Shown here piece after piece: positions 16,782 through 26,287 of a stretch of 64,000 nt of DNA (its first letter is position 1; the number at the start of each line of letters is the position of its first letter). The notes below the pieces were generated by a model. That model was given only the letters and a program-made list of their open reading frames with translations. It did no database searches and was not told the origin of the DNA. Source of the DNA: Lachnospiraceae bacterium (lineage in GTDB: Bacteria > Bacillota > Clostridia > Lachnospirales > Lachnospiraceae); assembly GCA_017938315.1 (NCBI GenBank), contig JAGBBV010000030.1, positions 270,025 to 334,024 of the forward strand, given 5' to 3'. Made by a program: the position numbers and the translations under genes.

Positions 16782-19700
16782 ATTGCTTTATTGTCCACAA
16801 CGCCTACAAATTTCACGCCATCATCGCCGGATATTTCTTTGCCACTTTCCAAATAGGTCTGATTTTCGGAAAGCGCAGGTAGAGATAAGGTGGCCGATGT
16901 GTTGGCAGGCACTTCAAAATGATATTCGTAGCCGTTTTCTGTCTGTACATAGCTGACTGAAATGATTCCGTAAATACTGTCGTAGCTGCCACTTGCATGG
17001 GAAAGAGCACCGGTGGCTTGTGGTTCTAAGAAGAAGTGTTTATATCCGGGGTGGTTTTCATCACTCTTTATTCCCAAAACATCTGTATATAAGAAACTTG
17101 CCGGTGTGCCATAGGCATAGTGGTTCAGTGATCCATCGAGGGTATAGGTACCATCTCCGTTTTCGCTGTATGCGGTCCATTGCTCCCAGGTAGTAGTGGC
17201 TCCTTTTTTTACCTGATACAGAAGAGAAGGAGCTTCTTCCTGTAAAAGAAGGCGATAAGCGGCGTCGATTTTACCATTTTCAGACAGTGCCGGAAGAAGA
17301 TAGCCGATTCCGGAAAATCCTGCTTTCATATGGTAGTTGTGGGCTTCCAAGTTGGTAATCAGACAGTTTATTGCTTTTTCATGTAATTCCTCAGGATATA
17401 AGTCAAAGACAAGACCAAGGGAGAAGGCTGTCTGGGAATAACATTCAGTGGCACCTGTTTCCCATATGATAAAAGTATCCTGCCAGGCTTTTTTGAAATT
17501 TTCAAAAGCCGAAGCATAATATTCGGCATCTTCGGTCCTTCCCAGAGCTGTTGCCATTTTGGAGACCAGATGAGCACTATATGCACACCATGCAGTATCC
17601 GATAATTCCGGTGTCGTAGATTCCAAAGCCAAATGATCACCATATCCGCCCTCATAAAAACGAATATAATCCTCGCTTGTTAAAATTAACATATCTACCC
17701 ATTTGCAAAGAGCATCATAGTTTTCTTCTACAATTGCAAGATCCCCAAACTGTTGGTACAAATTCCATGTGATGACTACCGGTGCATCGCCCCAGCAGTT
17801 GTTACTGCCGGTGCCGTTACGCCCATCCTTGTCAGCTCCAAAATTTCTGGGAGCCATATCGGGGAAAGAACCGCCATTCGTCTGAAGTAGCCGCATTTCT
17901 TCTAGATATTTCCGATAAAAGTTATAAGTATCTGCGTGATAAGATGCTGTGAGTGAAAAAATTTGTGCATCTCCTGCCCAACCATGGCGTTCATCACGCT
18001 GGGGACAGTCGGTGGGGGAGTCCAAAAAATTGCCCTGTTGGCTTCTGATGGTATTTTCATAATACTTATTTAATAATTCGTTGGAACAGCTAAAGCTTCC
18101 GGTTTGCGTAAGGTCGGAAGAGAGAACCAGTGCACATACTTCTTCTGTAGAAGGCGCTTTGTCCATACCTGTTACCTGCATATAGCGGAAACCGTGGAAG
18201 GTGTATTTGGGCTCGAAAGTTTCGCCCTCCTCATTTCCCTTCATCACATAATAGTCAGTGGCTTTTGCGGTTAAAAGGTTTTTGGTCCAGATGGTACCGG
18301 GCACATCATCAGCGTTGGCAAGAGTCTCTGTGTTGAGTTCTTCACCATAGCGCAAAGTGATCACATCTCCCTGGGACCCTGTTAAATGAACTCTTACAGT
18401 TCCTACGATATTTTCTCCAAAATCGTAGACATATACGCCCTCTGTAGGCTCTGAAACGGATATGGGGGTGAGTTCTTTGATGCAGACAATAGGTTCGTTT
18501 TCCTTGGCTGTTAGAGGCAGGGAATCATAACCTTCATCCACTGCGTTTGTTGCTGCTGGAAGCCAGTCATTACCTGCAGTATAGTCTACAGTATCAAAAC
18601 CGGTTTGCTCATAGTTGGCATCATAGAACTGTCCTTGATAAATGTCGTCACTGCGGATGGGGCCATTTGCGTAGCATAAAAAGCTTTCGTCCGTGACAAT
18701 GGTTTCACATGTTCCGTCTTCGTAACAAATTTCAATCATGCCCTTAAGGGCATTGGTATCGCCCCATGGACTATAGATTTCAGGATAGCCTACGGCACGG
18801 TCATACCAGCCGTGCAGGAGTGTAAGGCCTAAGACGTTTTTATTGCCTTTAGAAAGCAGTGAGGTAATGTCATAAGTGACATAAGAAAGCTGCTGATTGT
18901 ATGCTAATTTCCCCGGGCTGAAGTAGTCATCAGCAACAGCACTTCCGTTTACGGAAGCGGAAAAACTGCCCAGTGCTGTCATGTAGAGACGGGCACTTTG
19001 AATGGGTTTGTCAGCTGTTTCAAATTCTTTTCTGAAAAGCGGGGCAGGTGATTCGTATCCCGGTGTAAGGACCATTCCGCTTTTGATGCGAAGTTTTCCG
19101 TTTTGTACTGTCACATAATAAGGGGAAAAAATGCTTTCCTCAGATTCAAAGTCTTCCTGATAGAGGATATTGCCTGCTTCATCGGTTATCAGGAGATTGT
19201 CCAGATAAGCAAAGGCATTGCTTCGGGATTTGTAGTAACCGATGCTACCGACAGGGGTGCTTTTGATGGGAAAGTCGCCTACCGGTGTGCCGTTAATGGT
19301 TACAGACAGGTTATCGTTATCTACGGAAAGTGTCACAGCAAAGAGGGAACTGCCATCTACTATATGTGTAATATCTGCCTCCTGCGTGGAGAGATATTCG
19401 CCCTGCATTTCATGCAACGAAAAGAGTGCCTCTTCCGGCTTGTTTGTGATTGCACAGACATAGAGATGTCCATATTCACCTTCTTTTGCTCCAAATACAA
19501 AGCCGGCTGTTGTATCGGTTATTTCCATATCGTACTTTATTTCATAAACCCGGGAATCATTGCCGTGTGTATAAGCAGGTGCATCACTTGAGGCAGAGAT
19601 CCATTTTGCATCACTCATGCCGCCTCCCATGAGGCCTGTCTCAAACCATGCTTCTTCAGATGCGGTGTAAGGAGTATCTGTTTCATCCCAGACGGTGACT

Positions 19701-20101
19701 GACCAGTAGTAACGCATTTTAGGACGAAGAGAATCTCCGGTATAGGAAATACCAACGGAATTGGAATCAGTGATTTTACCACTATCCCAGACATATTTGC
19801 CTTCTGCAAGGGAAACTTCATCTTCAGCAAGAGTAATACGATATGCACTTTGCATGGCACCGCGCGTTGAAGAGGTCATCTGCCAACTGAAAGTTGGGTT
19901 AGGCTCATCCAGTCCTAAAGGGTTAGTGAGATGATTTGTTTTTAAGTTGACAATGGAGGTGGAATGAACGTGTTGTAACCCATCGTTTCTTTGCTTTATA
20001 AAATAAAGCATGGTGACTGCAAGGACGAACACAATTATGATAAGAGCAAGAAAACAAAGAAGGGCTTTCTTGTTTTTGATTGACTTTTTGGGTGTGGTCA
20101 T
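16733..20101 (-). CDS. Membrane-anchored GH78 alpha-L-rhamnosidase
   Basis: This 1122-residue protein begins with a short basic cytoplasmic tail and one uncleaved-looking membrane segment (about residues 11-33). Domains then follow the GH78 order: an N-terminal beta domain starting near NPLGLDEPNPTFSW, an inserted concanavalin-like region, the Bac_rhamnosid domain, and the (alpha/alpha)6 catalytic barrel. The barrel contains DCPQRDERHGWAGDAQ near residue 697 with the acidic catalytic cluster. A C-terminal beta domain closes it. It removes terminal alpha-L-rhamnose. An anchored form at the cell surface, in a window with rhamnose synthesis genes, could trim the cell's own glycan or process environmental rhamnosides. 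It has its own strong promoter and no co-directional partner. The 3' end overlaps the DUF6020 gene by 49 bases. Confidence 0.9.
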   Translation of the reverse strand: MTTPKKSIKNKKALLCFLALIIIVFVLAVTMLYFIKQRNDGLQHVHSTSIVNLKTNHLTNPLGLDEPNPTFSWQMTSSTRGAMQSAYRITLAEDEVSLAEGKYVWDSGKITDSNSVGISYTGDSLRPKMRYYWSVTVWDETDTPYTASEEAWFETGLMGGGMSDAKWISASSDAPAYTHGNDSRVYEIKYDMEITDTTAGFVFGAKEGEYGHLYVCAITNKPEEALFSLHEMQGEYLSTQEADITHIVDGSSLFAVTLSVDNDNLSVTINGTPVGDFPIKSTPVGSIGYYKSRSNAFAYLDNLLITDEAGNILYQEDFESEESIFSPYYVTVQNGKLRIKSGMVLTPGYESPAPLFRKEFETADKPIQSARLYMTALGSFSASVNGSAVADDYFSPGKLAYNQQLSYVTYDITSLLSKGNKNVLGLTLLHGWYDRAVGYPEIYSPWGDTNALKGMIEICYEDGTCETIVTDESFLCYANGPIRSDDIYQGQFYDANYEQTGFDTVDYTAGNDWLPAATNAVDEGYDSLPLTAKENEPIVCIKELTPISVSEPTEGVYVYDFGENIVGTVRVHLTGSQGDVITLRYGEELNTETLANADDVPGTIWTKNLLTAKATDYYVMKGNEEGETFEPKYTFHGFRYMQVTGMDKAPSTEEVCALVLSSDLTQTGSFSCSNELLNKYYENTIRSQQGNFLDSPTDCPQRDERHGWAGDAQIFSLTASYHADTYNFYRKYLEEMRLLQTNGGSFPDMAPRNFGADKDGRNGTGSNNCWGDAPVVITWNLYQQFGDLAIVEENYDALCKWVDMLILTSEDYIRFYEGGYGDHLALESTTPELSDTAWCAYSAHLVSKMATALGRTEDAEYYASAFENFKKAWQDTFIIWETGATECYSQTAFSLGLVFDLYPEELHEKAINCLITNLEAHNYHMKAGFSGIGYLLPALSENGKIDAAYRLLLQEEAPSLLYQVKKGATTTWEQWTAYSENGDGTYTLDGSLNHYAYGTPASFLYTDVLGIKSDENHPGYKHFFLEPQATGALSHASGSYDSIYGIISVSYVQTENGYEYHFEVPANTSATLSLPALSENQTYLESGKEISGDDGVKFVGVVDNKAIYELSSGSFSFTVSGS

Positions 20102-20133
20102 GATATACGACTCCTTTTTGCAATAATACCTTA

Positions 20134-20162
20134 ATTATAAAAGATTCATAGGAAGGTATCAA
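20134..20162 (-). promoter_or_regulatory. Sigma-A promoter for the GH78 gene
   Basis: On the minus strand TTGATA and TATAAT are separated by 17 bases, with the -10 box about 33 bases before the start codon at 20101. An AAAGGAG ribosome site follows. Confidence 0.75.
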
Positions 20163-20258
20163 TGCAAATTGAAACAAAAATGAGAAATAGGCACTAGTGC
20201 TTGCATGAAATTTAGTGTAAAATAAAAATAGTATGTCAAAAGGAAGGATTATATCCAA

Positions 20259-21773
20259 ATGAAAAAAATAAATTGGAAATATATAAAAGTGGGGTATTTT
20301 CTTTTGGCGGCATTTTTGATTATATTGTTTGCCAGCCGCTCATCATTTTTGTACCCTTGCAATAATTGGAACGATGCAAATAGCTATTTTTCTGTAGGCA
20401 AGGCACTATTTAATGGGAAAGTTCCGTACAGAGACGTGTTTGACCAAAAAGGAATGTACCTCTACTTTTTTTATGGACTTGCTTATTTAGTTTCTCATAC
20501 TACTTTTGCGGGTGTTTTTTTGATGGAAGTTATACTGGCGACTTTTGATATTGCAGGTATTTGTAAGATATTAAAGTTGTTTGTAAAGGAAAAGACAGCA
20601 CTGATTTTAACACCTATGGTGCTTGCGGTGAGCTTTGCTTCTTATAGTTTTTATTGGGGCGGATGTGCAGAAGAGGTATGTCTTCCGTTTATCATTTGGG
20701 GCTTGTACTTTTCACTTGCATATTTTAAAAATGATTATCCTGATAAGGAAATGCCCAAAAGGACATTGTTTATTGGCGGATTGCTTGCAGGAATGGTTGC
20801 AAATATTAAGTTTACATCGCTTGGATTTTTCTTTGCATGGATGATGTGTGTTGCATTTTCTTTTCTTGTAAAAAAGAATTTTTTCGGAGCGGTAAAAGCA
20901 TGCCTGATTTTTTTGGCGGGAATGCTGATTCCTTTTGTTCCGTGGTTTATTTATTTTGCAATTCATAATGCACTTTACTATTGGTATTGGGGATATGTGT
21001 GGGTTAATGTGTTTGCCTACAGCAACTTAAATAATGAAGGACCGAGTCTATTTGAGCGTATCTATATTTTGGCTAAAATTCTATATTGGCTTATTATTCA
21101 AAATTTTGGATATTTTGTATTTATAATACCCGGTGTACTTGCTTTCTTTTTCGGAAAAGGGAAGAAAATACTGGAACGTTTTAATATATTGGCGTTATGC
21201 TTTTTTCTGTTCATCGGAATATATATAGGTGGTTTGCAACTTCCTTATTATGCATTGCCGTTAAGCGTATTTGCCGTTTTGGGATTTGCTCTTCTGGGAC
21301 GGATCATCGAGTGGATACTGAAAAAAACAGGTATGGTTTTCCTGAAAAAGAGTGCCGTGCTTGTGACTTTAAGTTTCTTGTCCATAGTTGTAAGTACATG
21401 TTTTATATACTTTACTTCTATGAACACACCCTTTATGAAGGAAAAGAGAGAAGATATGTTTCTCTATAAATTTAAGGAGATTGTGGAGCAGGAAGAAAAC
21501 CCCACACTTCTTAATATAAGCTGTCTCGATGCCGGTCTCTATACAGTTTGCGACATAGTGCCTACCTGCCAATGGTTCCAGACCCAGACGGTAATTATGG
21601 AAACTGTGCTCGGGGAGCAGGAACGTTATATTAGAGAAGGCCTTATCAGCTTTATCATTGCGAGGGATGAATATCCGCAGGCAATATGGGAGCGGTATGA
21701 ATTGGTGGCACAGGAACCTTGGTATCACGAAGGAACGGAATTCACATATTATTTATTTAAAAGGAAAGAGTAA
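20259..21773 (+). CDS. GT-C/GT39-like membrane glycosyltransferase
   Basis: This 504-residue protein has about eleven membrane helices. The loop after the first helix reads NDANSYFSVGKALFNGKVPYRD and then VFDQKGMYLYFFYG, the pattern of ArnT/PMT-like enzymes often labelled teichoic acid or glycosyltransferase family 39 proteins in Firmicutes. The C-terminal 120 residues form a soluble extracytoplasmic domain. It begins a rightward group that continues with the DUF6077 gene after only three bases. No convincing promoter is visible in the 157-base divergent region on this strand, although a TAAAAT lies near 20217. Donor and acceptor sugars are unknown. Confidence 0.72.
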   Translation: MKKINWKYIKVGYFLLAAFLIILFASRSSFLYPCNNWNDANSYFSVGKALFNGKVPYRDVFDQKGMYLYFFYGLAYLVSHTTFAGVFLMEVILATFDIAGICKILKLFVKEKTALILTPMVLAVSFASYSFYWGGCAEEVCLPFIIWGLYFSLAYFKNDYPDKEMPKRTLFIGGLLAGMVANIKFTSLGFFFAWMMCVAFSFLVKKNFFGAVKACLIFLAGMLIPFVPWFIYFAIHNALYYWYWGYVWVNVFAYSNLNNEGPSLFERIYILAKILYWLIIQNFGYFVFIIPGVLAFFFGKGKKILERFNILALCFFLFIGIYIGGLQLPYYALPLSVFAVLGFALLGRIIEWILKKTGMVFLKKSAVLVTLSFLSIVVSTCFIYFTSMNTPFMKEKREDMFLYKFKEIVEQEENPTLLNISCLDAGLYTVCDIVPTCQWFQTQTVIMETVLGEQERYIREGLISFIIARDEYPQAIWERYELVAQEPWYHEGTEFTYYLFKRKE

Positions 21774-21776
21774 AGT

Positions 21777-22856
21777 ATGATCGTATTACAAATAATCAGT
21801 CTCATATTCTGGCTGTTTGCAGTTCCCTTTGCCATGGGACTGTTGCCGGTAAGTTTGCTTCCGGAAAAGGACAGAACGCCGGGATGCATATTTTTGTCAG
21901 GATATCTGGTACTGTTTGCACTGTTTGAACTAATCGGGATACCGGTTGCGATTTTAAAAGTATATAACGGATTTTCGACTTTGTGCATAATCTTTGCCAT
22001 AGCAGCGGTTTTGCTTGGGGCCTTTGGTGTATTTTATACCTTGTCTATGCGTAAGAAAGGATATAACCTTTCCATAAACCTTGATAGGAAAGCATGGACG
22101 TGGGAAGATAAGATTTACATGTTGCTATTCTTACTATTGGTAGGATTCCAGCTTTATATGTCCTTTACCAGGGCGTCCTTTGACGGGGATGACTCTTATT
22201 ATAATGTGCAGGGCCTGATTGCACAGCAGATAGATACCTTATACCGGATTAATCCAAATACCGGTATCAGCGCACCCCTGGATGCCCGTCATGCATTGGC
22301 GCTGTTTCCTATCTGGGAGGCCTTTGTGGGAAAGATGAGCGGGATTCATATGACCATTGTGGCACACAGTATTGTGCCCTTTGTGCTTTTGCCTCTTACT
22401 TATCTGGTTTATTACAAAATCGGGCAGAGACTGTTTCGGGAAAAGAGAGACAGGCTTCCGGTATTTATGGTGTTGATGGCACTTTTCCAGATGTTTGGAA
22501 ATGTATCCATTTATACCAATGAAACCTTTTTACTGACCAGGACGTGGCAGGGTAAATCGGTTGCGGGAAATTTCATATTGCCGGCAGTCTTTTGGATTTT
22601 CTTTTGTCTGTTTGACAAGGAAAAGGAAAAGCGGGAAAAGAGAGAGCAGACCGGCTATTGGCTGCTCCTTGCAGTTCTAAATCTGGCAGCAGGAGTGAGC
22701 AGTTCCCTGGCTGTTATGTTATGTGCTCTTTTGGTTGCGGGACTTGCTTTTTTGTTTATGATAAAAGAGAAAAGCTTTGGTGTTTTGGTGAAGGCAGGAT
22801 TTGCCTGCATTCCGGCAGCAATGTATGTGCTGACCTATTTACTAATCGGCCGTTAA
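21777..22856 (+). CDS. DUF6077-like membrane protein, N-terminal part (probably interrupted)
   Basis: These 359 residues hold about nine hydrophobic segments and a DUF6077-like core: FDGDDSYYNVQGLIAQQIDT, then NPNTG, then the TRTWQGKSV block. The reading frame ends at TAA (22854-22856) directly after a membrane helix. The same frame stays open downstream through another 274 codons that contain further helices and the expected soluble tail. I therefore suspect that this ORF and 22881-23681 are one gene of about 634 codons split by a nonsense change. DUF6077 proteins look like GT-C-type glycosyltransferases. Two independent genes remain possible because an AAAGG site precedes the next ATG. Confidence 0.65.
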   Translation: MIVLQIISLIFWLFAVPFAMGLLPVSLLPEKDRTPGCIFLSGYLVLFALFELIGIPVAILKVYNGFSTLCIIFAIAAVLLGAFGVFYTLSMRKKGYNLSINLDRKAWTWEDKIYMLLFLLLVGFQLYMSFTRASFDGDDSYYNVQGLIAQQIDTLYRINPNTGISAPLDARHALALFPIWEAFVGKMSGIHMTIVAHSIVPFVLLPLTYLVYYKIGQRLFREKRDRLPVFMVLMALFQMFGNVSIYTNETFLLTRTWQGKSVAGNFILPAVFWIFFCLFDKEKEKREKREQTGYWLLLAVLNLAAGVSSSLAVMLCALLVAGLAFLFMIKEKSFGVLVKAGFACIPAAMYVLTYLLIGR

Positions 22857-22880
22857 GGAAAGGCAGAAAGGTGTTATCCT

Positions 22881-23681
22881 ATGTTTGGAATTTTTATGGA
22901 AAGCCTTGTGATTTTCAAATTATATACAGGCCTTAAGTTTCTGGTAGTGCTTTTTGCAGTAGCATGGGCATATCTTCTGATGACGGAAAAGGATAAGAAG
23001 ATAAGACTGTTGCTTGTGTATACGCCCCTACTTATTTTGCTGTTGTTCTTATGTCCCATCAGCAGAAAAGGCTTTGTGGCACTGGGACTTGACGGGGAAA
23101 CCTATTACAGGATTCTTTGGACCATTCCCATGGGGCTTGTGACGGTTTACGGTGCCTGCCGTTTGTTTGGAAGGCATAAGAGAATTGGACTTATTGTGAC
23201 AGCGGCACTGATTGTTTTTTGCGGAAAGTATGTGTATGACAGCCCTTATATGACAAAGGCTGAAAATTTGTATCATATTCCTGATACTGCCATTAAGATT
23301 TGTGATCTAATTGCCCCGGAGGGGGAAGAGGGCCACGTAATGGTGGTAGTGCCGGAAGAACTGGTCTATTTTATACGCCAGTATAATGCTAAGATTAAGA
23401 TGCCTTACGGAAGAGAAATGGTTGCCAGCCAGTGGAACTATTACCACCCGGTGCATGAAGCCATGGAAGAGTCCGAGGAACTTGTTTTTGAAGATTTGCT
23501 GGAAACCACCAGAGCAGAAAATTGTCAATATATTGTTGTATCACCTACCAGAAAAGTAAAAGATGACCCGAAAGAGTTAGGGCTTTTATCGGTGGCAACG
23601 GTTGACGGATATCGTGTTTATAAAGACCCGGTTGCAGCTGCCGCAGTTGAAGAAATTAATCAGTATTACAAAGAGGATTAA
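22881..23681 (+). CDS. DUF6077-like membrane protein, C-terminal part
   Basis: These 266 residues lie in the same frame as the preceding ORF, eight codons after its stop. They contain about four or five membrane segments, a YYRILWTIPMGL stretch and a soluble tail with GREMVASQWNYY that resembles the end of full-length DUF6077 proteins. An AAAGG nine bases before the ATG could allow separate translation, so a split but working two-piece protein is possible. As a stand-alone gene I do not recognise it. It runs to within three bases of the second MBOAT gene, so all belong to one transcript. Confidence 0.6.
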   Translation: MFGIFMESLVIFKLYTGLKFLVVLFAVAWAYLLMTEKDKKIRLLLVYTPLLILLLFLCPISRKGFVALGLDGETYYRILWTIPMGLVTVYGACRLFGRHKRIGLIVTAALIVFCGKYVYDSPYMTKAENLYHIPDTAIKICDLIAPEGEEGHVMVVVPEELVYFIRQYNAKIKMPYGREMVASQWNYYHPVHEAMEESEELVFEDLLETTRAENCQYIVVSPTRKVKDDPKELGLLSVATVDGYRVYKDPVAAAAVEEINQYYKED

Positions 23682-23684
23682 ACA

Positions 23685-25127
23685 ATGTCATTTCACTCAT
23701 ATGCATTTGTGCTTGCATTCCTTCCCATTGCAGTCCTGGGATTTCACTTCAAGAAAAAAATAGGAAATACCGGCTCGACGAAGTTTTTTTTAGTGCTGCT
23801 GTCACTGATATTCCTGGGATTTTCGGATGTCCGGAATGTAGTGATACTGCTTTTAAGCATGCTTGTAAATTATTTGGTTTTCATGGCGATGCAAAAGAGC
23901 GGGAAAAAGAAAATTTTACTTGCCATAGGCATTTTACTTAATTTACTGGCACTGTTTTATTTTAAATATACAGATTCTCTGTTTGTGCCTTTGGGAATCA
24001 GTTTTTTTACCTTCTCGCAGATTGCATTTCTGATGGAGAACTATCGTGGAGAACTTTCCAATATGTCTCTTTCAAATTACAGCGTCTATGTCACATTTTT
24101 TCCGAAGATGGTGCAGGGGCCGATTATGCTTCCCGGAGAGATGGAGAAGCAGCTTGATGAAGCAATAGAAAAGAAGGCTGACTGGGAGGCAAGTTTTAAA
24201 GGCTTTGCACTCTTTGTGCTGGGTCTGTCCAAAAAGGTTTTGCTTGCAGATACTTTTGGCGTGGCAGTAAATCACGGTTATACCAATTTATCATCTCTTT
24301 CATCAGGAGATGCATGGATTTTGATGCTTTCCTATACGCTGCAAATTTATTTTGATTTCAGCGGCTATTGTGATATGGCTATGGGTGTATCTCAGATGAT
24401 GGGATTTTCACTGCCCATTAATTTTGACTCGCCCTATAAAGCAAATAATATTTTGGAGTTTTGGAAGCGGTGGCATATGACATTAACCCGCTTTTTTACC
24501 AAATACCTGTATATCCCGTTGGGCGGAAACCGTAAGGGCGAGGTGCGTACTTATTTAAATATGCTGATAATCTTTTTTGTCAGCGGTATCTGGCATGGAG
24601 CGGGGCTTACTTTTATCCTGTGGGGAATGCTTCATGGGATTTTGTATGTGGTTACCAAGTGGCTTAAATCCCGTAGAGGGGATGCAAAGCAGGCACAGCA
24701 GAGTGACGCAAAGTTTTTTGGCACAGCAGGGCACGTGCTGTCGGTGGCATGCACTTTTTTGTATGTGAATATTGCATGGATATTTTTCAGGGCATCTACT
24801 TTGCAGGAAGCGTTATCCGTGCTGAAAAAGATGTTTTCTTTTGAATTTAGGAAAATTAATCTGAATTTTGCCAAGTGCTTTGAACTTGATGAATTTTGGT
24901 ATGTGATGAAAGTGCTAAAGATGGACCGGTTTGACTGGGCCCATTATGTGCTGATGGTACTTTTACTCCTGGTAGCACTGGCGATTGTATTTTTTGGAAA
25001 AACAGCACCCAAAATTAGCGAAAAGATAAAGCCGACGGTTTTGAGTTCCTGCGTGCTTGCAGTACTTTTGGTGTGGTGTATTTTGTCATTCTCCAATGTG
25101 AGTAGTTTTATTTATGTGAATTTCTGA
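23685..25127 (+). CDS. MBOAT family O-acyltransferase (second copy)
   Basis: This 480-residue AlgI-type acyltransferase has about ten membrane segments. It contains FPKMVQGPI, the IYFDFSGYCDMAMG block, FWKRWHMTLTRFFTKYLYIP, and the catalytic GIWHGAGLTF with His304, followed by a second His in GMLHG. It is clearly homologous to the product of 1740-3140 but not a recent duplicate, since the two differ across most of their length. It starts three bases after the DUF6077 C-terminal part and is followed by an SGNH-like partner. The pair should O-acylate an exported polymer. Confidence 0.9.
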   Translation: MSFHSYAFVLAFLPIAVLGFHFKKKIGNTGSTKFFLVLLSLIFLGFSDVRNVVILLLSMLVNYLVFMAMQKSGKKKILLAIGILLNLLALFYFKYTDSLFVPLGISFFTFSQIAFLMENYRGELSNMSLSNYSVYVTFFPKMVQGPIMLPGEMEKQLDEAIEKKADWEASFKGFALFVLGLSKKVLLADTFGVAVNHGYTNLSSLSSGDAWILMLSYTLQIYFDFSGYCDMAMGVSQMMGFSLPINFDSPYKANNILEFWKRWHMTLTRFFTKYLYIPLGGNRKGEVRTYLNMLIIFFVSGIWHGAGLTFILWGMLHGILYVVTKWLKSRRGDAKQAQQSDAKFFGTAGHVLSVACTFLYVNIAWIFFRASTLQEALSVLKKMFSFEFRKINLNFAKCFELDEFWYVMKVLKMDRFDWAHYVLMVLLLLVALAIVFFGKTAPKISEKIKPTVLSSCVLAVLLVWCILSFSNVSSFIYVNF

Positions 25128-25148
25128 TAAAGGATTTGGAATAGAGAT

Positions 25149-26255
25149 ATGCAGAAAGAGAAAAAAGATATGGTAAAAAAGAAAAAGCATTTATCTTATA
25201 AAGGTGCACTCTTGTCAGTAGTGTTGCTTGCTCTTTTGGCGTGTCTTTTTGCAGGTGCGCTGGTGGTGCTTGTGGATCCGTTTTTTCATTATCATAAGCC
25301 TCTTAAAGGGTTTCCTTACCAGGTAGACAATCAATTATCCCAAAATCCCGGCATGGCGAAAAATATGGAGTATGACAGCGTTATTTTGGGCTCTTCCATG
25401 ACGGTAAACTTTAATACCAACTGGTTTGAGGAACTTATGGGACTTAATACCATCAAATTAAGCTACAGTGCTGCGTTCCCCAAAGACCAGGCCAATATCA
25501 TGGAAATTGTGTTTGAAAATAATCCTGATGTGAAAAAAGTTTTTCTGGGAATTGATGTGATTACTTATATGGGAGATGTGGATCAGACCAAGTATCCCAT
25601 TCCTGAATATTTGTATGATGATAAATTGATCAATGATATTTATTATGTTTTAAATAAAGACGTGCTGTTAAATTATATCCTGCGCCCTATTGCTGATCCG
25701 GAACCTACAGACCTTGCTACGGTTTACGAGAGCTGGTGGACCGAGGAGTATTATAGTGAGGAATGGGTGCTGCATAACTATACATCGCCGGAGCAGGTGG
25801 CAGAAGAGACAGATGTGATGCAGTATCTGGAAGCGGTAAAGAAAAATTTGGATGTGAATATTTGTCCTTTTATTGAGGAGCATCCTGACACGGAATTTGT
25901 GATTTTCTTTCCACCCTACAGCATCCTGTTTTGGAATAACGTGTTAAAGGAAAATCATTTGGATGCCACCATTATGGAATACCGTTATATTGCTGAAAAG
26001 TTAAATGTTTATGACAATGTGGAGGTGTATTTCTTCCCCGACAGGGAAGATATCGTGCTTGACCTAAACCATTATGCGGATTACAGCCATTATCATCCTA
26101 AGTTCAACCGCTTTATGACGGAGTGCTTTGTGGATGGAACGGGACTTGTAGCGAAGAATGGCAGCAGTGAAGGGAAGCCTATTGATGAGTATTTGACGCA
26201 TATGCTTTCCATGGTGGAAGAATTTGATTTTGAAGCTCTTTTGAGTAAAAAATAG
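25149..26255 (+). CDS. SGNH/DltD-like partner of the second MBOAT
   Basis: This 368-residue protein has one N-terminal membrane helix (about residues 18-40) and an extracytoplasmic domain. Block I reads LGSSMTVNF with Ser82/Ser83, and the C-terminal block reads ADYSHYH with Asp311 and His314 in the catalytic Asp-x-x-His spacing. It follows the MBOAT gene by 21 bases, as in other AlgI/AlgJ-type pairs, and probably completes acyl transfer outside the membrane. An in-frame ATG at 25170 is a possible alternative start. Its stop codon lies in the left arm of a bidirectional terminator, so the operon ends here. Confidence 0.8.
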   Translation: MQKEKKDMVKKKKHLSYKGALLSVVLLALLACLFAGALVVLVDPFFHYHKPLKGFPYQVDNQLSQNPGMAKNMEYDSVILGSSMTVNFNTNWFEELMGLNTIKLSYSAAFPKDQANIMEIVFENNPDVKKVFLGIDVITYMGDVDQTKYPIPEYLYDDKLINDIYYVLNKDVLLNYILRPIADPEPTDLATVYESWWTEEYYSEEWVLHNYTSPEQVAEETDVMQYLEAVKKNLDVNICPFIEEHPDTEFVIFFPPYSILFWNNVLKENHLDATIMEYRYIAEKLNVYDNVEVYFFPDREDIVLDLNHYADYSHYHPKFNRFMTECFVDGTGLVAKNGSSEGKPIDEYLTHMLSMVEEFDFEALLSKK

Positions 26256-26287
26256 TAGTGGTTGTCTGAAAACTCACTACTATTTTT
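26252..26287. terminator. Bidirectional intrinsic terminator
   Basis: ATAGTAGTG and CACTACTAT form a perfect 9-bp stem with a 14-base loop. A T run follows on the plus strand (26283-26287), and an A run before the stem (26246-26252) gives a T run on the minus strand. It ends both the MBOAT/SGNH operon and the leftward 56-codon gene. Confidence 0.85.

Noticed and set aside
19103-19591. Plus-strand ORF inside the GH78 gene
   Set aside because: Lies in the middle of a coherent 1122-residue enzyme; no start signal.
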